A DNA stretch of 64,000 nucleotides from Phycisphaerae bacterium (GTDB taxonomy: Bacteria; Planctomycetota; Phycisphaerae; Sedimentisphaerales; Anaerobacaceae): positions 1-64,000 of the forward strand of contig JAUWIU010000001.1 of assembly GCA_030608075.1 (NCBI GenBank), read 5' to 3'. Under the pieces are notes generated by a model. That model was not told where the DNA came from, searched no databases, and saw nothing but the letters and a program-made list of their open reading frames with translations. Positions 17,868 through 25,363 of this stretch are shown piece after piece. How positions within the stretch are numbered: the first letter of the stretch is position 1; the number at the start of each line of letters is the position of its first letter. Both the position numbers and the translations under genes were made by a program.

Positions 17868-20582
17868 CTAACTTGTCATCTTCACCTTGCGAATCGCCGC
17901 CGCGCAAACCTTGTATTCCGGTATCTTCGCCAGCGGGTCCAGCGCATCGATTGTCAGCATATTCGCAGGGCCTTCGCAAAAATGAAACGGCATAAACAAC
18001 CAGCCCTTCTCAATTCTGCACGTGACTTTTGCCTTCGTAGTAACCTTGCCTCGCCGACTGACCACTTCAATACTGTCACCATCGACAATTTCGAGGCTTT
18101 CCGCGTCGGCGGGATGTATCTCAACGTAGCCGGTAGGCGAAACCTGGTTCACCACCCTTGATTTTCGCGTCAGCGTGCCCGTGTGGAACTGATACAACTG
18201 CCTGCCGGTACTTAACACAAACGGATAATCATCGTCCGGCACTTCCGCCGGGTCCTTGAACTTCACAGCATTGAACTTGCCTTTGCCCCTCGTAAATCGG
18301 CCCTTGTGCAGGTACTTTGTGCCGGGATGGTCCTTGTCCGGGCAGGGCCACTGAAGACCCACCGAATCAATCCTCTCAAAAGATATCCCTCCGTAGATTG
18401 GACAGACACTCGCCATCTCATCCATTATTTGCCCCGCCCCCTCGTATGCCATCGTATAGCCCAGCTCACCTGCCACCTCGCAGATGATTTCCCAGTCGTT
18501 ACGGGCGCCGCCCGGAGGCTCAACCGCCTTTCGCACACGCTGGACACGCCGCTCCGTATTCGTAAATGTCCCATCTTTTTCTGCAAAGCACACCGAAGGC
18601 AGAACAACGTCAGCATACTCGCCCGACTCAGTCAGGAATATATCCTGAGAAACCAGAAAATCAACCTTCTCAAGTGCTGCTCTGGTCCTGTTGAGGTTCG
18701 GGTCCGACAGCGCAGGATTTTCCCCCATCATATACAACGCCTTGACGCTGCCCTGTTCGATTGCGTGCATCATCTCGACAATCGTAAGCCCATTCTTTGC
18801 CGGAAGCTCTTTGCCCCACGCCTTTTCAAATTTTGCCCGCACCGCCGCATCCTCTACCGATTGATAGCCCGGGTAAACGTTCGGCAAGGCCCCCAGGTCG
18901 CACGCGCCCTGAACGTTGTTCTGCCCGCGAAGCGGATTGACGCCGGTCGACTCGGCCCCGACATTACCCGTCAGCATCGCCAGATTCGCAAGACTCAGCA
19001 CGTTGTCTGTCCCTGTCGTGTGTTGTGTTATGCCCATACTGTAGACGATACTCGCCGTCGCCGCCCCAGCGTACATCCTCGCCGCCTCACGAATCTTCTC
19101 AGCGGCAACAGTAGTAATCTTCTCGGCCATTTCCGGTGTAAAATCCTTCACGGCGTCCGCAAGCTCATCAAAACCTTCGGTACGCGCATCTATAAATTCG
19201 CTGTCAAGGAGTTTCTCTTCAATTATCACGTTCATCATCGCGTTTATAAGCGCAACGTCTGTGCCCGGCTTTTGAGCAACGTGCAGACCGGCAAATCGAA
19301 CAAGGTCTATCGCCCGCGGGTCCGCAACTATAAGTTTGGCCCCGTTTTTCACCGCCGCCTCTTTTATGTAGAGCGCCATCACCGGATGGGCCTCGGTCGT
19401 ATTGGACCCTATCACAAATATGCAGCCGGCGTTTTTAAGCTCCTCAATCGAGTTAGTCATGGCCCCGCTGCCGAATGCCCTGGCAAGTCCCGCAACCGTT
19501 GACGCGTGACACAATCGGGCGCAGTGGTCAACGTTGTTCGTACCTACCGCAGCACGCATAAATTTCTGGAAAACGTAATTCTCCTCGTTCGTACACTTCG
19601 CCGACGAAAGTCCCGCAATAGCATCGGCCCCGAACTCTGCCCGTATCCGCCCTAAACGCTCGCCAACAAGCGTAATTGCCTCCTCCCACGTCGCCTGCTC
19701 CAACCTGCCGTTTCGCTTAATCAGCGGCGTCCGCAGCCTTTTCTCGTGGCCGACAAACTCCATCACAAATTTGCCCTTCACGCACAAATTCCCATCATTT
19801 GGAATACACCCGACCTCGCTGGACACGCGAACAATCTCGTTTGTCTTCCGATTCACATTAAGGTCAATCTGGCACCCAACCCCGCAATACGGACAAGTGG
19901 TTCTGGTCTTTGTCAGCTCCTTTTGCCGACCCCTGCCGACAGCCGAACGCTCCATCATTGCACCTGACGGACAAACCTCAACACAGCCCCCACACAAATC
20001 ACAGCTACTTTCCTCAAGGTCAATTCCAAAGGCTGTGGTCACCTCCATTTCGTTCACCAGCCCGCCGAATGTCAGTGCTTCATTCATCTCTACTTCTGCG
20101 CAGTACTTGACACACAAACCGCACAGAATGCATTTATCCGGGTCGTACATTATGGCTTCACTGTTACTCGCGTAGTTGCGCCGGCTCGTCCGTCTCTCCG
20201 CTAACCCGAACCGCCCTTCGTCGGCCTGATAACGGTAGGCATAATCCTGAAGCTTACACGAACCCTCCTTGTCGCAGCTTGTGCACGCTACCCGATGTTC
20301 GGAAAGTATAAGCTCCAGAATCGTTTTTCGTATCGCCGCAATCTCCTCATTCTCAGTACATACGTTCATCCCTTCCTCGACCGGCGTATTGCACGATGTT
20401 GTCAGCCCGGCGCGAGACTCGATTTGCACGACACAGAGCCGGCACATACCGATAGGCGCCATCCGAGGGTCGTAACACAGGTTGGGAATGTCGACGGCGA
20501 CACTTTTCGCAGCCTCAAGAATCGTTGTTCCTTCCCTGACCTTGACCTCTCTTCCGTCAATTGTAAGACAAATTTCTTTCAT
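17868..20582 (-). CDS. fdhA: NAD-linked formate dehydrogenase, catalytic alpha subunit (Cys type)
   Basis: The 904-residue protein has, in order: a [2Fe-2S] ferredoxin domain (Cys36, 47, 50, 64); a NuoG-like His96-x3-Cys100-x2-Cys103-x5-Cys109 cluster; two [4Fe-4S] ferredoxin clusters (Cys151-161 and Cys194-204); the catalytic-domain [4Fe-4S] cluster (Cys230, 233, 237, 267); and the Mo/W-bis-MGD domain. The active site is RLCHASTVAGL, with Cys358-His359. The codon is TGT, so it is a cysteine and not a selenocysteine enzyme. FGSGAMTN and GENPALSDPN are further family motifs. It oxidises formate (or reduces CO2) and passes electrons to the NuoF-like subunit encoded upstream. An NADH-linked or ferredoxin/NAD bifurcating variant cannot be told apart from this sequence. 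Confidence 0.9.
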   Translation of the reverse strand: MKEICLTIDGREVKVREGTTILEAAKSVAVDIPNLCYDPRMAPIGMCRLCVVQIESRAGLTTSCNTPVEEGMNVCTENEEIAAIRKTILELILSEHRVACTSCDKEGSCKLQDYAYRYQADEGRFGLAERRTSRRNYASNSEAIMYDPDKCILCGLCVKYCAEVEMNEALTFGGLVNEMEVTTAFGIDLEESSCDLCGGCVEVCPSGAMMERSAVGRGRQKELTKTRTTCPYCGVGCQIDLNVNRKTNEIVRVSSEVGCIPNDGNLCVKGKFVMEFVGHEKRLRTPLIKRNGRLEQATWEEAITLVGERLGRIRAEFGADAIAGLSSAKCTNEENYVFQKFMRAAVGTNNVDHCARLCHASTVAGLARAFGSGAMTNSIEELKNAGCIFVIGSNTTEAHPVMALYIKEAAVKNGAKLIVADPRAIDLVRFAGLHVAQKPGTDVALINAMMNVIIEEKLLDSEFIDARTEGFDELADAVKDFTPEMAEKITTVAAEKIREAARMYAGAATASIVYSMGITQHTTGTDNVLSLANLAMLTGNVGAESTGVNPLRGQNNVQGACDLGALPNVYPGYQSVEDAAVRAKFEKAWGKELPAKNGLTIVEMMHAIEQGSVKALYMMGENPALSDPNLNRTRAALEKVDFLVSQDIFLTESGEYADVVLPSVCFAEKDGTFTNTERRVQRVRKAVEPPGGARNDWEIICEVAGELGYTMAYEGAGQIMDEMASVCPIYGGISFERIDSVGLQWPCPDKDHPGTKYLHKGRFTRGKGKFNAVKFKDPAEVPDDDYPFVLSTGRQLYQFHTGTLTRKSRVVNQVSPTGYVEIHPADAESLEIVDGDSIEVVSRRGKVTTKAKVTCRIEKGWLFMPFHFCEGPANMLTIDALDPLAKIPEYKVCAAAIRKVKMTS

Positions 20583-20608
20583 TTCTGTATTTCTTTGCAG
20601 CCGTTTTC

Positions 20609-21868
20609 TTATGCCGGCCCCTTATTGACAGCCGCCTCGAAATCCTGGCCGAAAAGCTCCAGCGCCGACAGCACCGGCAGCGGAAACACCTGCCCCATCC
20701 CGCATGTCGAAGCCCTAATCGCCGCCCTGCCAATCTCGCGCAGCCGAGCAGTATCGTCTACATCTGCCCTGCCGGAATTGACCCTTTCTATGATTTCCTG
20801 CATTCTTTTAATTCCAAGCCGACAGGGCGCGCAACGCCCGCACGACTCATTGCCGTAGTATTCGAGCAATTTCTTAACCATCCCGACAGCACTTTTTGGC
20901 TGTTCATAAACGATGACCGCTGCTGTGCCAATACTGCTGCCGGCCTTTCTGATACCTTCAGCGCTGAGGGTACAGTCCAGCGACGTTTCGTCTAAAAACG
21001 CGCTTGTCCCTCCACCCGGCTGCACCGCCTTTATCGCCCCGCCTTCACGAGTGCCCCCACCGAATTCATCAATCAGCCCTCGCAGAGTCCCCGAGCCTGT
21101 CTCAATCTCATAGACCCCAGGCCGTTTAACATCGCCAGATAACGAAAACATCCGCGTGCCCGGGTCATCTTCAAGGCCGAATCGCCTATATTCCCTCCAC
21201 CCCTTCGCCAGAATAAACGGCACATTTGCAATGGTTTCGACGTTGTTTACCACCGTAGGTCTTCCGAACAACCCCTGTTCGGTCGGGTATGGCGGCTTGA
21301 GCCTGCTCATCGCACGCCGCGTCTCCAGAGACGCAATAAGCGCAAACTCCTCGCCGGCTATGTAAAGGCCTCGACCCTTTGCCACACTAAGTTGCAGTGA
21401 GAACTCTGAGCCAAGAATATTTGCCCCTAAAAGCCCGGCATCCCTGGCTTTTTCTATCAGCTTTTCCCAGAGACCGAATGTGTCCTCGTATTCGCCCTTA
21501 ATGTAGATATAAGCCTGCTCAGCCCCTGTCGCGTATGCACCTATCAATATCCCCTCAAGGATTGCCCACGGGTCACCATCCAAGAGAACTCTGTCCTTAA
21601 ACGTCCCCAACTCACCTTCATCTGCGTTGCAGATAAGATACTTCGGGCCCGGCCCATGTTTGGCTGCGGATTCCCATTTGCTTCCGGTCGGAAAGCCCGC
21701 GCCGCCACGGCCGGTAAGACCAGAGCGCCTGACCTGCTCAACCACTTCTTCCGCTTCCATCGCCAGGGCTTGGTTAAGGCCTTCAAGCCCGCCCGATGCC
21801 TCGTAGCCCTTGAGGTCCAACGGGTCGTACTTGCCCACACGCTCTGTCAGCAGCTTTGTCTCTTTCAC
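20609..21868 (-). CDS. fdhB: NuoF-like NAD/FMN-binding subunit of formate dehydrogenase
   Basis: The 419-residue protein has FMN/NAD-binding motifs GRGGAGFPTGSKW (53-65) and NADEGELGTFKDR, and the N3-type [4Fe-4S] cluster Cys343-x2-Cys346-x2-Cys349 plus Cys389. It starts at GTG 21868, one base after the stop of the NuoE-like gene, and is followed by fdhA after 26 bp. It lacks the N-terminal thioredoxin-like [2Fe-2S] extension seen in HndC/HydB-type proteins. It should transfer electrons between the alpha subunit and NAD(P). Confidence 0.92.
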   Translation of the reverse strand: MKETKLLTERVGKYDPLDLKGYEASGGLEGLNQALAMEAEEVVEQVRRSGLTGRGGAGFPTGSKWESAAKHGPGPKYLICNADEGELGTFKDRVLLDGDPWAILEGILIGAYATGAEQAYIYIKGEYEDTFGLWEKLIEKARDAGLLGANILGSEFSLQLSVAKGRGLYIAGEEFALIASLETRRAMSRLKPPYPTEQGLFGRPTVVNNVETIANVPFILAKGWREYRRFGLEDDPGTRMFSLSGDVKRPGVYEIETGSGTLRGLIDEFGGGTREGGAIKAVQPGGGTSAFLDETSLDCTLSAEGIRKAGSSIGTAAVIVYEQPKSAVGMVKKLLEYYGNESCGRCAPCRLGIKRMQEIIERVNSGRADVDDTARLREIGRAAIRASTCGMGQVFPLPVLSALELFGQDFEAAVNKGPA

Positions 21869-21869
21869 G

Positions 21870-22109
21870 TCAGTCCCGCCCCTCCGCCTGCACCTTGAAA
21901 TCTCTGTACGATGTCAGAGCACCGTAGATTCTCGCTTCGGCCAAACCGGTTCTAACGGCAAGGTCGCGCACTATCTCTCTCGGAACGCCGCCAAAAATAT
22001 CCTGCACCTTGCCTAATACTATAAACAGGTTCTCCTCGGTCACAGGGCTGTTTTCCGTAACAAGCTCTTCGTAGGCCTGAACATCGAATCCTCGCATTTC
22101 TTCACTCAT
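21870..22109 (-). CDS. Short NuoE-like protein lacking the [2Fe-2S] domain
   Basis: Only 79 residues, against about 150-165 in NuoE/HndA/FdsG. The sequence matches the helical N-terminal part (LGKVQDIFGGVPREIVRDLA, then GLAEARIYGALTSY). It ends before the thioredoxin-like domain that carries the four cluster cysteines; there is no Cys at all. The gene ends with its own TGA and the NuoF-like gene begins one base later, so there is no room for a lost C-terminus. It is the first gene of the tungsten/molybdenum operon. It may be a structural cap on the NuoF-like subunit, with the electron path altered relative to three-subunit enzymes (inference). Confidence 0.8.
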   Translation of the reverse strand: MSEEMRGFDVQAYEELVTENSPVTEENLFIVLGKVQDIFGGVPREIVRDLAVRTGLAEARIYGALTSYRDFKVQAEGRD

Positions 22110-22125
22110 AAACAGCCTCAGCTAC

Positions 22126-22192
22126 AGCCGGCTTTGCAAAAAGCTTCCGCACCGAAATTCATCTGCTATTTCCGCAGAGCACGGAGCCGGCC
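22126..22192 (-). promoter_or_regulatory. Stem-loop in the leader of the W/Mo operon
   Basis: Arms AGCCGGC (22126-22132) and GCCGGCC (22186-22192) form a 7-bp GC-rich outer stem. Inside it TCTGC (22162-22166) pairs with GCAGA (22174-22178). The structure ends 17 nt before the first ATG of the operon. Its position suits a cofactor- or metal-sensing RNA, but I cannot match it to the Moco/Tuco riboswitch consensus by eye. The rest of the 320-bp divergent region up to nth shows no clear promoter. Confidence 0.45.
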
Positions 22193-22429
22193 AAAAAACT
22201 CGCACGCTTGCGACGTACCTGCCACATTTTATTCATCACTCAGCCGATTTCAAGACAAAATTGCCCCCTGCTTGTCCGGCCCTGTCCATCCTGAAAGCTC
22301 TATTTTTCAAGCAGCGTACCTCATTTATCCGATAAGAACTTCGTCAACAATGCCGACGCTGCGCCACTGGGCAATCGTTTCGGAAGCTGCCCTGAAAATG
22401 CCGGATGGCAGTCTCAAGCAATAATACTT

Positions 22430-23104
22430 ATGCGAAAAAAAGCAAAGATAAAAGTCGACAAAGCCGCCGCAGCCGAAAGGGTAAAAAACATTTACCCGGT
22501 ACTGAAAAAAATATACCCCGAGGCCAAAACCGCACTTCACTTCAAAAATCCCCTCGAGCTTCTAATTGCCACAATTCTTTCCGCGCAGTGCACCGATACA
22601 CGCGTAAACAGGGTCACTGAAGAGGTATTCAAAAAGTATAAATCAGCCGGCGACTGGGCAAACGCAGAGCTGCAGCAAATCGAGGCGGACATAAAAAGCA
22701 CCGGCTTCTATCACAATAAAGCCGTCAGCATCAAAAACGCCTGTACAAATCTGCTCCGACAATCCGCAGGCAAAGTGCCCGATACGATGCAGGAACTCAC
22801 CTCGCTGCCCGGGGTCGGCAGAAAAACAGCAAACGTCGTATTAGGAAATGCCTTCGGCGTGCCGGCAATAGCCTGCGATACGCACGTCATCCGCCTTTCA
22901 CGCCGGCTCGGACTTTCGGAAAATACCAATCCCGTAAAGCTCGAATTTGACCTAAACGAAATCGTACCAAAGAAAAACTGGACAATGTTCAGTCACCTGT
23001 TGATTCTTCACGGCAGAAATACCTGCATCGCGCGCAAGCCGGATTGCCCGAATTGTCCCGTTGCAAAATACTGTCCTGCTGCTGACAACCCACAGTTATG
23101 GTAG
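22430..23104 (+). CDS. nth: Endonuclease III (DNA glycosylase/AP lyase)
   Basis: The 224-residue base-excision repair enzyme has the helix-hairpin-helix LPGVGRKTANVV with the catalytic Lys, the catalytic Asp in ACDTHV, and the C-terminal [4Fe-4S] loop C-x6-C-x2-C-x5-C (CIARKPDCPNCPVAKYC). ILSAQCTDTRVN near residue 45 is also typical. It removes oxidised pyrimidines. The LOG-family gene follows 22 bp later and is probably co-transcribed. Confidence 0.96.
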   Translation: MRKKAKIKVDKAAAAERVKNIYPVLKKIYPEAKTALHFKNPLELLIATILSAQCTDTRVNRVTEEVFKKYKSAGDWANAELQQIEADIKSTGFYHNKAVSIKNACTNLLRQSAGKVPDTMQELTSLPGVGRKTANVVLGNAFGVPAIACDTHVIRLSRRLGLSENTNPVKLEFDLNEIVPKKNWTMFSHLLILHGRNTCIARKPDCPNCPVAKYCPAADNPQLW

Positions 23105-23126
23105 TTATGACAAAGGAGGCCTTTCC

Positions 23127-23822
23127 ATGCTCGACACAAGCGAGACGCCCGTAAAAGACCTGTGGCGAATATTCAGAATAATGGCCGAATTCACAGAGGG
23201 ATACGAGGAGCTTGCCGCCGTCGGGCCCGCCGTCTCAATCTTCGGCTCATCCAGAGCCGCGCCCGACAGCCGCTATTACAAGCTTGCCGAGCAAACCGCC
23301 TCACTGCTGGCAAAGGCCGGGTTCGCCGTCATCACCGGCGGAGGCGGTGGAATTATGGAAGCAGCAAACAAAGGCGCATCCCAGGCCGGCGGTACGAGCG
23401 TCGGCCTGAATATCGACTTGCCTATGGAGCAAATCCCAAACGACTACCAGAACCTGTCGATGCACTTCAGGTATTTCTTCTGCCGAAAGGTAATGTTCCT
23501 GAAATACGCACATGGTTTTATCGTGCTGCCCGGCGGCTACGGCACCCTCGATGAGTTCTTCGAATCGATGGTATTGATTCAGACATTAAGGCAGGCCTCT
23601 TTCCCGGTTGTCTTGATGGGAACGGACTATTGGAAAGGCTTAATCGATTGGATGGCCGAGACAATGCTCGCTCAGTATCACCATATCGCGCCGGAAGACC
23701 TGAACATATTTACCGTAGTCGACGACCCCCAGGCCGCAACCAACATTATAGTCAATTTCAGAGAAAGCAAGGGACGCAGCGGACTCGACCTGCCCCCGGG
23801 AATGAAAAAAACCAGAAGTTAA
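23127..23822 (+). CDS. LOG-family protein (TIGR00730-type nucleotide 5'-monophosphate phosphoribohydrolase)
   Basis: The start ATG at 23127 follows AAAGGAGG by 7 bp. The Rossmann-like protein of 231 residues shows SIFGSSRA, the GGGGGIMEAANKGA loop and PGGYGTLDEFFE, the two hallmark motifs of lysine-decarboxylase-like LOG proteins. Characterised members release free base from nucleoside monophosphates (cytokinin activation in plants; purine or pyrimidine nucleotide salvage in bacteria). The substrate here is unknown. The stop codon lies 6 bp from a 155-bp inverted-repeat element. Confidence 0.9.
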   Translation: MLDTSETPVKDLWRIFRIMAEFTEGYEELAAVGPAVSIFGSSRAAPDSRYYKLAEQTASLLAKAGFAVITGGGGGIMEAANKGASQAGGTSVGLNIDLPMEQIPNDYQNLSMHFRYFFCRKVMFLKYAHGFIVLPGGYGTLDEFFESMVLIQTLRQASFPVVLMGTDYWKGLIDWMAETMLAQYHHIAPEDLNIFTVVDDPQAATNIIVNFRESKGRSGLDLPPGMKKTRS

Positions 23823-23828
23823 AAAACT

Positions 23829-23983
23829 GTAACCGTTCACGCGGTAAACCTGGCAAATTTCGGCCATTTTGCGTCAATGCCGAGCCACCCGCAATCTCAA
23901 ACACTATTGTTTCAGACCGCTTCGTCGCCAAAAGCTACGCGCAGTGACCGAAAAAAGCCGGTCTATACCACGTGAACGGTTAC
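23829..23983. mobile_element. 155-bp IS66-like MITE with terminal inverted repeats
   Basis: GTAACCGTTCACG (23829-23841) is repeated as its exact reverse complement at 23971-23983. Similarity continues inward (one mismatch, then GGTA, and again TTTCGG) to about 45 bp per end. Ends starting GTAA are typical of IS66-family elements. The flanks carry near-identical AAAAACT runs on both sides, compatible with a blurred target duplication. There is no ORF inside, so it would be a non-autonomous element. It is inserted between two convergent genes. Confidence 0.6.
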
Positions 23984-24021
23984 CTAAAAACTCCTAAACA
24001 TCAACTCAACGCCCGCCTCCG

Positions 24022-24738
24022 TTATCTTTTGCGGCGACGAAGCAAAACCAGACTACCCATACCAAGCAAAGCTATTGTTGTCGGCTCAGGTACGTACTGA
24101 ACATCACTAATCAGACCGTCGTAGCCGTAGTTATCACAGTCGGCACCTCCGAAAGTGACTTTCAGATTCTGCGGGAAGTTATACGCGTTCTCCACCGATT
24201 TGCCTGAACCATCCAGGCTAAGCGTCCAGGTGTTGCCTTGGCGCACGAACTCCATAGTCTGCCACGTGTCCAGGGTAATGGCACCCCAAACAATCGCGGG
24301 CCCGTTTTTGCACCATAAACCTAAGCTGCCGTCATTAATGTATACCGACCCGCGATAGGTGTCGGCGCCATCGTTCCAACTGACCAAATGGCCTTGGTCG
24401 CTGCTTGCACCCTGGTTGTTGTCGGTTTTGAACTTGACACTAAAAGCGAAATCACCCGACGCGGGAACCCAACCGCTGCCCAAGTCAACGCGGTCGGCGC
24501 TCCCGGCAAAGTCATACGCCAAAAAGTCAGGGTCACCCGGCCCAGTCTGGTTGACTGTTATACCATCGCCGACATGTGTTCCATCGCGAGTACCGACAAC
24601 ATCATACGCCGTTGTCCCTTCAGTTTCCTCCAGGTCCCAGTGATGCTGGACGACCCAGCCGACAGGAAAACCATACGCACTAACCGTCAAACCGAGCACC
24701 ACAACAACACTCATTAGAAACATTACTTTCTTATACAT
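24022..24738 (-). CDS. PEP-CTERM protein with LamG/concanavalin-like domain
   Basis: This 238-residue exported protein has a signal peptide (residues 1-23, ending SAYG), then a jelly-roll domain of the LamG/concanavalin A-like type (HHWDLEETEGTTAYDVVG, WQTMEFVRQGNTWTLSLDG). It ends in a C-terminal sorting signal: VPEPTTIALLGMGSLVL followed by RRRKR. PEP-CTERM proteins are cut and anchored by an exosortase, which is not encoded in this window. The domain probably binds carbohydrate at the cell surface (inference). It has its own strong promoter and a long leader. Confidence 0.9.
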   Translation of the reverse strand: MYKKVMFLMSVVVVLGLTVSAYGFPVGWVVQHHWDLEETEGTTAYDVVGTRDGTHVGDGITVNQTGPGDPDFLAYDFAGSADRVDLGSGWVPASGDFAFSVKFKTDNNQGASSDQGHLVSWNDGADTYRGSVYINDGSLGLWCKNGPAIVWGAITLDTWQTMEFVRQGNTWTLSLDGSGKSVENAYNFPQNLKVTFGGADCDNYGYDGLISDVQYVPEPTTIALLGMGSLVLLRRRKR

Positions 24739-25169
24739 CTCAAAACTCTCCTTTCCTCAGGGAAATCATTCTCTTCTTTTTCTTCTGCCCGGCGTGCACA
24801 CCCGGGCAGACCACTTCGTTGTTTTCAACAGGCATCGAAGCCCTGAACTTTAGGCCTGTCTGAAACAACTTGAATTCTTCGCCTCTTTCCCTGAAGATAT
24901 CTTGCAGGGCTCGAATCTAACCTCCTTTCTTACAAAAACCCTGTTAAAGGAATCAAAATTTACCTTAGGGTCTGAATTTTTGCGACCCTTTCTCATTTTT
25001 GACACACTTTTTGCTTTTCTGAGAAAAGAAACACGGGAAAGACAGTGCCCAGTAAGATTCCTTTTCTCACCTTCTTGTCCTCTTTCCTTACCGGCCCCTG
25101 CATAAAATGCAGCGCATTACTATACGGGCACCACCCAACCAAAACAGACCCACTTTGTAATGTTCTCTA
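24739..25169 (-). promoter_or_regulatory. Long purine-rich 5' leader of the PEP-CTERM gene
   Basis: About 425 nt separate the promoter from the ATG at 24738. Read on the minus strand, the leader is rich in AAGGA-like runs. It holds a hairpin of nine perfect base pairs at 24784-24810 (TCTGCCCGG/CCGGGCAGA) and a weaker GGGTC/GACCC hairpin near 24968-24988. It also has a strong AAAGGAGG with no good start codon after it, at about 24920-24927. An unassigned 47-codon minus-strand frame runs through it, but has no convincing RBS. No known riboswitch class is recognised. Confidence 0.5.
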
Positions 25170-25198
25170 ATTTTACACCGCGCCCCCACAAATGTCAA
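25170..25198 (-). promoter_or_regulatory. Near-consensus sigma70 promoter
   Basis: On the minus strand TTGACA (25198-25193), a 17-bp spacer, and TAAAAT (25175-25170). The -35 is a perfect consensus and the -10 matches 5 of 6, flanked upstream by long A/T tracts like an UP element. It drives the PEP-CTERM gene through a long leader. Confidence 0.75.
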
Positions 25199-25363
25199 GT
25201 TTTTTCCCTTTTTTTTTGTGTTTTTTTTTAGCCTGGCCGCTATTGTCGTAACCTCTGTATTAACAAGCTGTTAGACAGTCCACCCATCGAAAATCAACCC
25301 CTTTTCCTTAAAAAAAACCTCCTGAACTCAAAGCTTGGCCTTACAGATGCTTACTCTCGCTCC

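Noticed and set aside
17868-20582. Selenocysteine in the formate dehydrogenase active site
   Set aside because: The codon at residue 358 is TGT (Cys) and the frame has no internal TGA.
20609-22109. Possibility that the NuoE- and NuoF-like genes belong to respiratory complex I or an [FeFe]-hydrogenase
   Set aside because: The downstream catalytic subunit is a formate dehydrogenase with the RLCH active site. No hydrogenase H-cluster motif or other Nuo genes are present.
24902-25105. 68-codon plus-strand ORF and the 47-codon minus-strand ORF in the PEP-CTERM leader
   Set aside because: Neither has a convincing RBS. Composition is low-complexity purine/pyrimidine, and the region is better explained as mRNA leader.
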